Shown piece after piece: positions 6,786 through 12,402 of a DNA stretch of 15,766 nt. The position numbers were made by a program, and so were the translations under genes. Positions within the stretch are counted from its first letter, which is position 1. Every line of letters starts with the position of its first letter. The DNA is taken from contig DHIZ01000032.1 of NCBI GenBank assembly GCA_002404055.1, positions 1 to 15,766 of the forward strand, in the 5' to 3' direction. Under the pieces are notes generated by a model. That model saw only the letters and a program-made list of their open reading frames with translations, had not been told where the DNA came from and ran no database searches. This DNA is from Chloroflexi bacterium UBA4733 (lineage in GTDB: Bacteria; Chloroflexota; UBA4733).

Positions 6786-7238
6786 GCGGTCAAGATCAAA
6801 CACCGGACGAAGTGCGCGAGATCTACGAGCACCGGCACGACCCAGGTGAGTGGAGCGAGGAGGCAGTTCCCGTTTCCGTTCGGCCAGCACGGACGTCCGT
6901 CGTCTCCTTCCGTCTGCCGGTTGAAGAGTTTGATGTCCTAGAGGCTGCAGCAAAAGCTGCAGGAGAGTCACTCTCTGAATACGTTCGCCGAGCCATCGAA
7001 GTCAGACGCGTCGGCAACCCGGTACCGACTGGGCTTCAAGTGAGTTCGCTGGGCGCAATGACGATGCAAGTAACGTCGTCGATGTCAGCGGCTTGGACGG
7101 AGACTCGTGCAACCGTGCTGCAGGACTTCCCAACGAATCTCAGCCCTGTCGGGAGATGAGATTGACCGAGCGCCTCTTCGGGTGATCACGGCCCATCCAA
7201 TTCGCCAGCACGTTCTTGAACGAATCCGCCGGGAGATA
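6534..7238. repeat. Repeat B, copy 1 (partner at 10766-11291)
   Basis: Most of the toxin gene, the whole ribbon-helix-helix gene and about 80 following bases match the partner. The partner lacks 181 bases of the toxin gene. From 6956 to 7172 (217 bases) the copies are identical base for base, while both flanks are clearly diverged. Confidence 0.93.
6782..7159 (+). CDS. Ribbon-helix-helix antitoxin paired with the BrnT-like toxin (copy 1)
   Basis: Predicted antitoxin and autorepressor, 125 residues. Residues about 38-75 form a ribbon-helix-helix: the strand TSVVSFRLP, then EEFDVLEAAAKAAGESLSEY and VRRAIEVRR. The N-terminal 35 residues are acidic and probably disordered, suited to wrapping the toxin. 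The tail after residue 80 resembles no known domain and is identical in the second copy. ATG 6782 has AGGAGG seven bases upstream and overlaps the toxin stop. Canonical BrnA has its DNA-binding domain near the C-terminus, so this is a BrnT partner of a different architecture. Confidence 0.85.
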   Translation: MSGQDQTPDEVREIYEHRHDPGEWSEEAVPVSVRPARTSVVSFRLPVEEFDVLEAAAKAAGESLSEYVRRAIEVRRVGNPVPTGLQVSSLGAMTMQVTSSMSAAWTETRATVLQDFPTNLSPVGR

Positions 7239-7277
7239 CAACCCTTATCCCCCCACACGTCCGCGGATCTCCGTTAG
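7107..7277 (+). other. Short conserved frame behind the antitoxin gene, extended form
   Basis: In the frame one base past the antitoxin frame, GTG 7107 opens a 56-codon reading frame containing ISALSGDEIDRA, LRVITAHP and LERIRREIQP. Compared with the second copy (11158-11298), most differences after 7172 fall on third codon positions and eight codons differ silently, the mark of a translated frame. Here it runs past the point where the partner stops (after QP) and ends at TAG 7275-7277, inside the end of the convergent gene. It may be a small overlapping gene or the relic C-terminus of a lost one. No family is recognised. Confidence 0.4.
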
Positions 7278-7769
7278 CCGCTCCCGCCAGTCGTCACGGA
7301 TAGGCTGCACGCTCAACTCCTCAATGAGCAACCACAACACGTCCTCCAGCGCGACCAGTGCGGTCGGCAGGTGACGCTGAGCGAAGCGTCGTCGGCGACT
7401 GTCAGCCAGCAACGCACTTCCAAGGTGCAGGTGCGCCAAGGTAGCCTGACTCCGCCACTCTGGATGCCAGTGGTACACGAGAAGTTCCCGCTCCTGTTCA
7501 TCCAGCACTTTGTACTCGTAGGCCGCGAGCTGCACTGCCCAGCCCCGTCTGGCCGAGTCCTGCGCCAGCCGATACTGGAGAACCATGCCGAAGTGCAGGG
7601 CGGCCGCGCCTTTGAGCGACACCGGATGCCCGCCGGCGATGGTCGCGGTCAGGATCTCCGCACGGCCAAACCTTTCCACTTGAGGGACGATTTGGGTGAC
7701 ACAAGAGAGCGCCAGGGAAATGTCAGCCTGAAACGCGGCGACGGCGGCGTGGGGGGTTCTAGCGTCCAA
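7245..7769 (-). CDS. Uncharacterised protein, larger partner of a small-gene pair (possible toxin)
   Basis: About 174 residues. The end, beginning RHLPTALVALEDVLWLLIE and continuing with a conserved-looking D-D-W, and the central YEYKVLDEQERELLVYHWHP recall, from memory, unnamed proteins encoded beside a small partner ending in a W-D-A-G-E-Y block. Function is unknown; it could be the toxin of an uncharacterised module. The longer frame to 7916 is misleading because it overlaps the upstream gene in another frame and its extra 49 residues are noise. The best start is TTG 7769, which overlaps the upstream stop; no good ribosome-binding site is seen, so translational coupling is likely. It is soluble, mostly helical, with no membrane segments. 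Confidence 0.65.
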   Translation of the reverse strand: MDARTPHAAVAAFQADISLALSCVTQIVPQVERFGRAEILTATIAGGHPVSLKGAAALHFGMVLQYRLAQDSARRGWAVQLAAYEYKVLDEQERELLVYHWHPEWRSQATLAHLHLGSALLADSRRRRFAQRHLPTALVALEDVLWLLIEELSVQPIRDDWRERLTEIRGRVGG

Positions 7770-7965
7770 ACGGCAGGAGCATCGCCACGGTCGAGACGCC
7801 CGGCACGTCCGCCTTGCCGACGTACTCGCCGGCATCCCAGCGCCGGATGAACTCCTCACCGCTGATGTCCAGGTGACGGCGCACTGCCCGATCGAAGAGT
7901 TGGTGTCCCTCCTCAACGGTCAATTCCTGCACACGGGAAGCCGTTTCCGGCGGCAGCACGGCCAT
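7759..7965 (-). CDS. Small uncharacterised protein, first gene of the pair (antitoxin-like)
   Basis: A 68-residue protein with LFDRAVRRHLDISGEEFIRR followed by WDAGEY and ending VAMLLPFGR. I recall this pattern from unnamed small proteins next to a larger partner like the downstream gene. ATG 7965 is preferred over ATG 7995 because AAGGAGG lies eight bases before it. Its stop overlaps the next gene's start by 11 bases, so the two form a tight operon. Size, order and overlap suit an antitoxin followed by its toxin, but no DNA-binding fold is evident. Confidence 0.72.
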   Translation of the reverse strand: MAVLPPETASRVQELTVEEGHQLFDRAVRRHLDISGEEFIRRWDAGEYVGKADVPGVSTVAMLLPFGR

Positions 7966-8238
7966 GGGGGTTTCCTCCTTGCGACGCGATGCCATGACGC
8001 ACCGGCATAATCATCGCACATTCGAGGCCCGCTGACCAGCGCCGCCATCGAGTTGGGTGCGTTGCAACGTTTTGACCGCTCGCTCGCCTGTCTCCTGGCG
8101 GCACGAACAGGGGCCGGAGGGCTTGGAAGGGAGGAGCGGTCCAGGCGGGTGGTTCTCGCGGCCGAAGGCGAACCAGTCGGGTACATGGTCGCTTTTCCGC
8201 CCGCCCCTCCCTTGACCTGAAGCACAAACACTGAAGTA
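7966..8238. other. Divergent intergenic region with no supported gene
   Basis: About 270 bases between the minus-strand pair and the promoter of the chimeric gene. The minus-strand leader with its strong ribosome-binding site lies at 7966-7990. Short minus-strand frames (8011-8247 and others) are basic and low-complexity and look like GC-rich noise. Confidence 0.5.
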
Positions 8239-8267
8239 TTGACCCAAGCGATGAATGTATGTACTAT
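8239..8267 (+). promoter_or_regulatory. Candidate promoter of the toxin-antitoxin chimera, possibly leaderless
   Basis: TTGACC (8239-8244) is followed after 17 bases by TACTAT (8262-8267), with TATACT overlapping at 8265-8270. Transcription would begin around 8274, at the ATG itself, and no ribosome-binding site precedes ATG 8271 or 8274. A leaderless mRNA is the simplest reading. Confidence 0.5.
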
Positions 8268-8273
8268 ACTATG

Positions 8274-8858
8274 ATGAGGTTTATTTGGAATGCTGAGACT
8301 ATTGGGCACATCGCCCGTCACGGCGTCTCACCACGAGAGGCGGAGGAAGTGGTCACGGCTGATGATTCGCGGATCCTTCCGGCACGCGGTCGCCCCTCGC
8401 ACCCCCACCAAGACCCAGACCTGGACTTTTATGAGCACCAGACGGAGGAAGAGATGGTCGCTGCTGTGGCGGCCGCAAGCAAGGCTGGAACGCTGCGGCG
8501 GGGCGGCGTGAAGGCTACCCTTACTGATCCGGCGGCGCTGGAGGCGCGCGTGGCTGCCGCTTTCGACCAGGACAGCGTGTTGGAAGCCCAGGCCGAACTG
8601 GAGGAAGCACGACAGGCCGGGCGCACTATCGAGCCGCTCATCCCCGTCACGATCCGGATGCCGGCAACTATGGTGGCGGCGCTCAAGGCCGAGGCGGAGC
8701 GCGAGGGTGTGCGCGGCTATCAAACCTTGCTCAAGCAATGGATCGAGGAGCGCCTCTCCGGCGAGAAAGTCGTCAGCGTTCGCCGGGTGGCCGCCGTCCT
8801 GAAGCCGCTCCAGCAGCGCCTCGAGGCCGAAGATGCACGACCGGCGGGCCGACGTTAG
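8274..8858 (+). CDS. BrnT N-terminus fused in frame to a BrnA/CopG-like antitoxin
   Basis: A 194-residue chimera. Residues 1 to about 40 are the start of a BrnT toxin (MRFIWNAETIGHIARHGVSP, then REAEEVV), which normally runs to about 90 residues. The toxin's later strands are missing. At about residue 41 (PSHPHQDPDLDFYE) the sequence becomes the antitoxin encoded intact at 11295-11786, including its C-terminal DNA-binding segment (IPVTIRMPATMVAALKAEAE, then GYQTLLKQWIEERL). Homology with that copy begins at 8395. The fusion is in frame and undamaged, so it probably makes a stable protein. It is likely non-toxic and may repress or neutralise related modules. ATGs at 8259 and 8271 are also in frame but overlap the promoter. 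Confidence 0.82.
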   Translation: MRFIWNAETIGHIARHGVSPREAEEVVTADDSRILPARGRPSHPHQDPDLDFYEHQTEEEMVAAVAAASKAGTLRRGGVKATLTDPAALEARVAAAFDQDSVLEAQAELEEARQAGRTIEPLIPVTIRMPATMVAALKAEAEREGVRGYQTLLKQWIEERLSGEKVVSVRRVAAVLKPLQQRLEAEDARPAGRR

Positions 8859-8887
8859 TCGCGGTCTGTCACGGTGCAATAGCCGAA
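8395..8887. repeat. Repeat C, copy 1 (partner at 11323-11815)
   Basis: Gap-free match to 11323-11815 (offset 2928), covering all but the first about 10 codons of the antitoxin and about 30 bases after its stop. Differences are scattered and mostly silent. The left boundary coincides with the fusion point of the chimera. Confidence 0.92.
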
Positions 8888-9322
8888 CTGCCCGTCAGGG
8901 CTAGCGTCTGTCGGGCTATCTCGGACGTTGTACCAGAAGATAGGCGCTACTTCCATATCTGCCCGGCCGGCAATGTCCAATGACCACATCCGAGCTATGT
9001 GAGTGTCTCTCCCTGTGGAGGCGCGTATGCGCTGTCGTCATGTGTGACCCAATACAGCAACCCGCGCCGCAACGCCGGTGGAAACCAGTGGACGTGATGG
9101 ACGAAACTGGCCTCTGGGATGGTCAATCACCAGAGGCGGTGGACCTCGGTGGACGCCTATGGAGGCTCATCCTTCGGGCTCTTAATCAGTTGGTTCCGGG
9201 TCCGAGTCCCGGGCGGCTCACTCAGTTTCCCTCTGCTAGGGCGGTATCCCCGGGCTCGCCCGGCGACCTTGGCTATTCGGCAATGCATAGCCAGGAGCGA
9301 CCGAATGCGTCCGCCACAGGCG
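8888..9322. other. Gene-free region carrying a tRNA fragment
   Basis: About 435 bases. Forward frames at 8980-9417 and 9119-9457 read as low-information, GC-driven sequence and run across the tRNA fragment. Apart from that fragment (9179-9220) I see nothing identifiable. Confidence 0.6.
9179..9220 (+). other. 3' fragment of a tRNA-Lys(CTT)-like gene, probable attachment-site relic
   Basis: The 42 bases correspond one-to-one to tRNA positions 32-73: anticodon loop CTCTTAA (anticodon CTT), 3' anticodon strand TCAGT, variable loop TGGTT, T stem CCGGG/CCCGG around a 7-base loop TCCGAGT, 3' acceptor strand GCGGCTC and discriminator A. No CCA is encoded. The expected 5' half (acceptor GAGCCGC, D arm, 5' anticodon strand) is absent upstream. 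Loop position 55 is C instead of T. A fragment starting in the anticodon loop is what tRNA-targeting integrases leave at one end of an integrated element. It is not a functional tRNA. Confidence 0.75.
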
Positions 9323-9631
9323 TTACGGCGTCTTCAGCGTGGCATAGCGGCGTTCGGCGAGCTGGTAGAAGTTTTCGTGGGGACCGACAGCAAAGACCCG
9401 GCAGAGCTTCGCGGTAACCTCAAGCCGGTAGGCGGCGCGATAGGCGCCACCCGGTAAGGAGAACTCCAGCGCCCGCGCCCCTTTGAGCGTGCCGGTCAGC
9501 ATATGGCCACGGAGCGGATCGTCGCGCAACGAAAAGATCGCTTCCATGACTTCGACCAGGTAGGTCTGCAGGTCGATGACGTCGCGCACTGCCGCCCGTG
9601 TCAATGTGACCCGATAGCGGTCAACGGGCAT
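9323..9631 (-). CDS. RelE/ParE-family toxin
   Basis: Probable ribosome-dependent mRNA interferase or gyrase-type toxin, 102 residues, normal family length. The second half is diagnostic: ALEFSLPGGAYRAAYR, then CRVFAVGPHENFYQLAERR near the C-terminus. The start is ATG 9631 (MPVDRYRVTLT), which overlaps the upstream antitoxin gene by 11 bases; the longer frame to 9664 adds only shadow sequence. Antitoxin-first order on the minus strand suits a relBE-like operon under one promoter. A helical N-terminal half (residues 8-40) precedes the conserved strands. Confidence 0.82.
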   Translation of the reverse strand: MPVDRYRVTLTRAAVRDVIDLQTYLVEVMEAIFSLRDDPLRGHMLTGTLKGARALEFSLPGGAYRAAYRLEVTAKLCRVFAVGPHENFYQLAERRYATLKTP

Positions 9632-9911
9632 CGGCAACGTCGCCGGCCTGCAGCACGAGCTCACTCACCAGACGCTCCTGCTGCGCAACGGATAGCCTGG
9701 TCGGCAAGCCATCAGGATCGAGTCCAGCCGCACGAACGATCGCCTCCAGATCCACCTCATCGAGGGGGTTGATCGCCTTGGCCGCGTGGAGTACCGGACC
9801 AGTCGCACTCTGTTCCTGCACCACGAAGAGGACGTCCCCCGGCTTCAGGCCCTGCCGTGCCTCGAAGGGAATGGTGATACGGTAGCGGTCGTCAATCGTC
9901 GCTGTCGGCAT
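9621..9911 (-). CDS. AbrB/MazE-type antitoxin (SpoVT-AbrB domain)
   Basis: Predicted swapped-hairpin DNA-binding antitoxin of the adjacent RelE-like toxin, 96 residues. The N-terminal MPTATIDDRYRITIPFEAR followed by GLKPGDVLFVV is the classic SpoVT-AbrB core. The C-terminal half (DEVDLEAIVRAAGLDPDGL onward) is probably the toxin-binding segment. ATG 9911 follows AAGGAG; a longer frame reaching 10109 has no such site and begins with unconserved, Cys- and Arg-rich sequence. Just upstream are a TATACT and a perfect small palindrome suited to autoregulation. Confidence 0.88.
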   Translation of the reverse strand: MPTATIDDRYRITIPFEARQGLKPGDVLFVVQEQSATGPVLHAAKAINPLDEVDLEAIVRAAGLDPDGLPTRLSVAQQERLVSELVLQAGDVADAR

Positions 9912-9935
9912 TCGCCTCTCCTTGTTACCCATTGA

Positions 9936-9960
9936 TGGGATATTCCCAGAGCCAAGTATA
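9936..9960 (-). promoter_or_regulatory. Candidate promoter and operator of the AbrB/RelE operon
   Basis: On the minus strand TATACT (9955-9960) is a good -10 hexamer; the -35 region is poor. Seven bases downstream lies TGGGATATTCCCA (9936-9948), a perfect five-base-arm palindrome covering the expected transcription start, 25 bases before the ATG. AbrB-type antitoxins often repress from such sites. Confidence 0.4.
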
Positions 9961-9961
9961 C

Positions 9962-10300
9962 CGCTGGTCCAGATCGAAAATACGCACCGGCGCATCAATC
10001 GTCGTTCGCCCGGATCGACTCGAATTCGGCCCGCAGGTCGTGTACACTCGGGGCAGAGGTGGCAGGCGTCCGGGAATCCTTCCGCAAGACGAGTTGTCAA
10101 CACCCTCATCTTGCCTCAGGCCCCACCGCCTGTCACCTCGCCCGCCACACTCGCCCGTCGAGCAACCTACCTGCCCCAATACAGGTGAAACACTCCCGTA
10201 AGACATTGCGGCGCACTCGAAGGATCGCCAAAACAGCAGGCTGCACGGGTGTACTCGGTGGCTCATCGTGGGCACGAAGTGCCAAAGTCCATTCCACCGT
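9962..10300. other. Intergenic region without an assignable gene
   Basis: Frames exist on both strands here, for example plus-strand 9932-10201 and minus-strand 9925-10275, but none has a ribosome-binding site or a recognisable domain. Some short stretches (GRTTIDAPVRIFDLDQRYTW on the minus strand) read protein-like and may be decayed coding sequence. Confidence 0.4.
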
Positions 10301-10384
10301 GAATGTTTGAAGCTCGGTCAGACCCAGATGAAGCAAGTCGCCTCGGAATTCGGCTACACCGTTGACGAACTCCGCAAACTATAG
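10301..10384 (+). pseudogene. Possible C-terminal remnant of a HicA-like toxin
   Basis: A short frame ending at TAG 10382-10384 encodes LKLGQTQMKQVASEFGYTVD then ELRKL, comparable with the usual HicA ending (L-K-x-G-T-L-R-x-I-L-x-x-A-G-L-x-x-x-E-F). It lies 23 bases before a HicB-like gene, the normal hicAB order. No continuous toxin frame can be followed upstream. The match is weak and rests partly on context. Confidence 0.3.
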
Positions 10385-10407
10385 GAGCATGAGTGAGGAG
10401 GAGTGCG

Positions 10408-10626
10408 ATGGAACGACCGCAAGCTGTTTTCTACTACGACGACGAGAGTTGCAACTGGGGCTTCCACGTGCCCGGCTGGGGAATCGTCGGCGGCGCCGAG
10501 ACGCGCGCGGCGGCGGAACAGGCGGCCAGGGAGGCCGTTGATCTCTTTCTTGATCAGGTGCGCCTTCACCCCGAGGAAGTTGAGTCCTTCCAGACTACAG
10601 ATAGTGCGGTTCCGGCAAGCGCTTAG
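10408..10626 (+). CDS. HicB-like antitoxin, apparently without its toxin
   Basis: A 72-residue protein with the partial RNase-H-like fold of HicB: FYYDDESCNWGFHVPGWGIV, then a Gly-Ala-rich turn and AAEQAAREAVDLFL. HicB normally neutralises the RNA-binding toxin HicA. The C-terminal DNA-binding segment of longer HicB proteins is absent, so this is the short form. ATG 10408 has GAGGAGGAG six bases upstream; the GTG at 10393 lies within that leader. No intact hicA is adjacent; only a doubtful remnant precedes it. Alternatively it is a general HicB-family small protein unrelated to toxin control. Confidence 0.72.
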   Translation: MERPQAVFYYDDESCNWGFHVPGWGIVGGAETRAAAEQAAREAVDLFLDQVRLHPEEVESFQTTDSAVPASA

Positions 10627-10765
10627 CACTCGGCAGGGGCATCTTATCACGGACCTGGCATACCGAAGCGCACCAGGCTTCCTGCATAAGCTGGCGGTGG
10701 GGTTGCACTGACGGTACCAGCACCCAGATGGTACCCGCTGGTTTAGCCAGCGGTCTGTGTTGGGG

Positions 10766-10836
10766 GACACCTTTACAGAATTGGCCCGGCACAGGGTAAG
10801 CCGGAGGCCGAGGAGGGGTATAGGAGGAGTTCATGA
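10766..10836 (+). pseudogene. BrnT-like toxin remnant with internal 181-bp deletion
   Basis: The toxin gene of repeat B copy 2 keeps only its ends. Near 10780-10795 it encodes ELARHR, as in the intact toxin, then after a CCGGA junction a different frame gives EAEEGYRRSS and a stop overlapping the antitoxin ATG, corresponding to the intact EPEDEEWYRRSA ending. The intact gene has ACCGGA at 6568 and 6749, exactly 181 bases apart, and the junction carries one such copy (GCCGGA). The deletion shifts the frame, so no toxin can be made. The ribosome-binding site of the antitoxin gene is preserved. Confidence 0.85.
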
Positions 10837-11210
10837 GCGGTCAAGATCAAACACCGGACGAAGTGCGCGAGACCTACGAGCATCGGCACGACCCAGGTGA
10901 GTGGAGCGAGGAGGCTGTACCTGTCTCTGTTCGACCAGCACGGACGTCCGTCGTCTCCGTCCGTCTGCCGATTGAAGAGTTTGATGTGCTGGAGGCTGCA
11001 GCAAACGCTGCAGGAGAGTCACTCTCTGAATACGTTCGCCGAGCCATCGAAGTCAGACGCGTCGGCAACCCGGTACCGACTGGGCTTCAAGTGAGTTCGC
11101 TGGGCGCAATGACGATGCAAGTAACGTCGTCGATGTCAGCGGCTTGGACGGAGACTCGTGCAACCGTGCTGCAGGACTTCCCAACGAATCTCAGCCCTGT
11201 CGGGAGATGA
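10833..11210 (+). CDS. Ribbon-helix-helix antitoxin (copy 2), orphan
   Basis: Same 125-residue length as the copy at 6782, with only a handful of substitutions, all in the first 60 residues (for example SVRLPIEEF for SFRLPVEEF). The DNA-binding core (about 38-75) is kept and the C-terminal half is identical. TAGGAGGAG precedes the ATG. Its own toxin gene is deleted, so it is an orphan antitoxin that could still repress the copy-1 operon or neutralise its toxin. The intact frame suggests it is expressed, though the copy-1 operator palindrome is missing upstream. Confidence 0.85.
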   Translation: MSGQDQTPDEVRETYEHRHDPGEWSEEAVPVSVRPARTSVVSVRLPIEEFDVLEAAANAAGESLSEYVRRAIEVRRVGNPVPTGLQVSSLGAMTMQVTSSMSAAWTETRATVLQDFPTNLSPVGR

Positions 11211-11298
11211 GATTGACCGAGCGTCGCTTCGTGTAATCACGGCCTATCCAATTCGCCCGCACGCTCTTGAGCGCATACGTGAGGAGGTGCAGCCATGA
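11158..11298 (+). other. Short conserved frame behind the antitoxin gene, ending at the next start codon
   Basis: GTG 11158 opens a 46-codon frame (…ISALSGDEIDRASLRVITAY, then HALERIREEVQP) ending in TGA 11296-11298, which overlaps the following antitoxin's ATG (11295) in the ATGA manner of coupled genes. It overlaps the end of the ribbon-helix-helix gene in another frame. Differences from copy 1 after 11223 are mainly silent in this frame. It may be a real small gene or the tail of a lost toxin that once preceded the 11295 antitoxin. The start is a guess. Confidence 0.45.
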
Positions 11299-11786
11299 CC
11301 GCCGCCCGAGAAAACACTCTGTCCTCGCATGCCCATCAAGACCCGGATCTGGACTTTTATGAGCGCCAGACGGAGGAAGAGATGGTCGCTGCTGTGGCGG
11401 CCGCAAGCAAGGCCGGAACGCTGCGGCGGGGCGGCGTGAAGGCTACCCTGACTGATCCGGCGGCGCTGGAGGCGCGCGTGGCCGCTGCCTTCGACCAGGA
11501 CAGCGTGTTGGAAGCCCAGGCTGAGCTGGAGGAAGCGCGACAGGCCGGTCATCCCATTGAACCGCTCATCCCCGTCACGATCCGGATGCCGGTAACTATG
11601 GTGGCCGCGCTCAAGGCCGAGGCGGAGCGCGAGGGTGTGCGCGGCTATCAAACCTTGCTCAAGCAATGGATCGAGGAGCGCCTCTCCGGCGAGAAAGTCG
11701 TCAGCGTGCATCGGGTGGCCGCCGTTCTGCAGCCGCTCCAGCATCTCCTCGCGGACGATGACGTACGACCGGAAGGCCGGCCCTAG
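11295..11786 (+). CDS. BrnA/CopG-like antitoxin, intact copy, orphan
   Basis: A 163-residue predicted antitoxin. The N-terminal 45 residues (HQDPDLDFYERQTEEEMVAA) are acidic and likely contact a toxin. The middle is helical and Ala/Glu-rich. Residues about 91-130 (IEPLIPVTIRMP, MVAALKAEAEREGV, GYQTLLKQWIEERL) are the BrnA/CopG-type DNA-binding region. ATG 11295 has GAGGAGGTG seven bases upstream. No toxin gene is adjacent: upstream is the ribbon-helix-helix antitoxin and a short frame. It is the reference for the fused copy at 8274, which shares everything from residue 11 on. Confidence 0.82.
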   Translation: MTAARENTLSSHAHQDPDLDFYERQTEEEMVAAVAAASKAGTLRRGGVKATLTDPAALEARVAAAFDQDSVLEAQAELEEARQAGHPIEPLIPVTIRMPVTMVAALKAEAEREGVRGYQTLLKQWIEERLSGEKVVSVHRVAAVLQPLQHLLADDDVRPEGRP

Positions 11787-11815
11787 TCGCGGGCCGTCCC
11801 GTTGCCATAGCGCGG
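11323..11815. repeat. Repeat C, copy 2 (partner at 8395-8887)
   Basis: Second copy of the antitoxin block. Only the first about ten codons differ completely from copy 1, where the toxin fragment is attached instead. The match extends about 30 bases past the TAG stop. Confidence 0.92.
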
Positions 11816-11855
11816 AGCAACCACGGCAGATGGAACTGCGGGTAATCACCAATAT

Positions 11856-12232
11856 GGGGCGTCTTGACACAGGTGGCACGCTGACGATGCGGTAGTTATT
11901 CCAACGCGGCACAATGCTTGCTGAAAAAGCAGACTGCGCCGTGCGAGCAATGAATAGGAAAACGATGGATCGCCAGAATACGAACCAGGAGGGGTCCCGG
12001 ACACCGGTTCGGGGAGCCGAAGCCGGGTCCGCTCTGCAGCGCTTGGGCGTTACGCGGGATCCGCAGATCGAGTCGCTCCTTCGGGCCACGGACGAAGCAC
12101 AGCGAATCAGCCAACAGGTCCAGCGCGACGAGAGTATGACGCGAGCGCTGTTGTTCGGCGGCATAGCGGTTGCTACACCGTAGCGCCAATCTGCCCGCCT
12201 GGCGCGGCCGGGGTCCGGATGGCCATGGAAAT
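11856..12232. repeat. Repeat A, copy 2 (partner at 3714-4090)
   Basis: Gap-free second copy of the small-gene block, about 40 bases after repeat C ends. The right edge falls after CCATGGAAAT, where the two copies become unrelated. Confidence 0.92.
11965..12183 (+). CDS. Small orphan protein, duplicated (copy 2)
   Basis: Paralogue of the gene at 3823 with the same 72-residue length from ATG 11965. It differs at about ten residues and has no gap. TAGGAAAACG precedes the ATG, matching the ribosome-binding site of copy 1. Conservation is strongest in the helical half (DPQIESLLRATDEAQRISQQ). Function is unknown. It lies downstream of two orphan antitoxins in the same orientation and might be co-transcribed with them, although TTGACA at 11864 suggests its own promoter. 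Confidence 0.65.
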   Translation: MDRQNTNQEGSRTPVRGAEAGSALQRLGVTRDPQIESLLRATDEAQRISQQVQRDESMTRALLFGGIAVATP

Positions 12233-12402
12233 ATCCAGGCTTTCAAAGAGCTTGATGTTGCCTGAAGTCCGCATCACCCTGAAATTGCCGTATGATGCGC
12301 GAATGGCAAGGAACCAATTGGGCCAGGGAGGCCGTAGGACATGGCGCAGGGCGAGCAAAAAGGCGGAATCGGAAAGAAGGGAACCTCAATGCGCCTGAAG
12401 GA

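Larger units (their letters stand above)
10766..11291. repeat. Repeat B, copy 2 (partner at 6534-7238)
   Basis: Second copy of the toxin/ribbon-helix-helix unit. The toxin gene is internally deleted; 11007-11223 is identical to 6956-7172. The similarity runs to the ATG of the next antitoxin gene at 11295, where copy 1 instead runs into an unrelated convergent gene. Confidence 0.93.

Noticed and set aside
7770..7916. Longer N-terminus for the minus-strand gene ending at 7245
   Set aside because: These 49 codons lie inside the upstream small gene in another frame and read as noise; TTG 7769 is a better start.
9179..9220. Functional tRNA gene
   Set aside because: No 5' acceptor strand, D arm or 5' anticodon strand can be found upstream, and the T loop is altered, so it is only a fragment.
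8980..9457. Two overlapping plus-strand frames
   Set aside because: They cross the tRNA fragment, lack start signals and have no recognisable domain.
11244..12164. 306-codon minus-strand frame
   Set aside because: It spans the complements of two supported genes and the gap between them. The same antisense pattern appears opposite the first copies, as expected for a shadow of repeats A and C.
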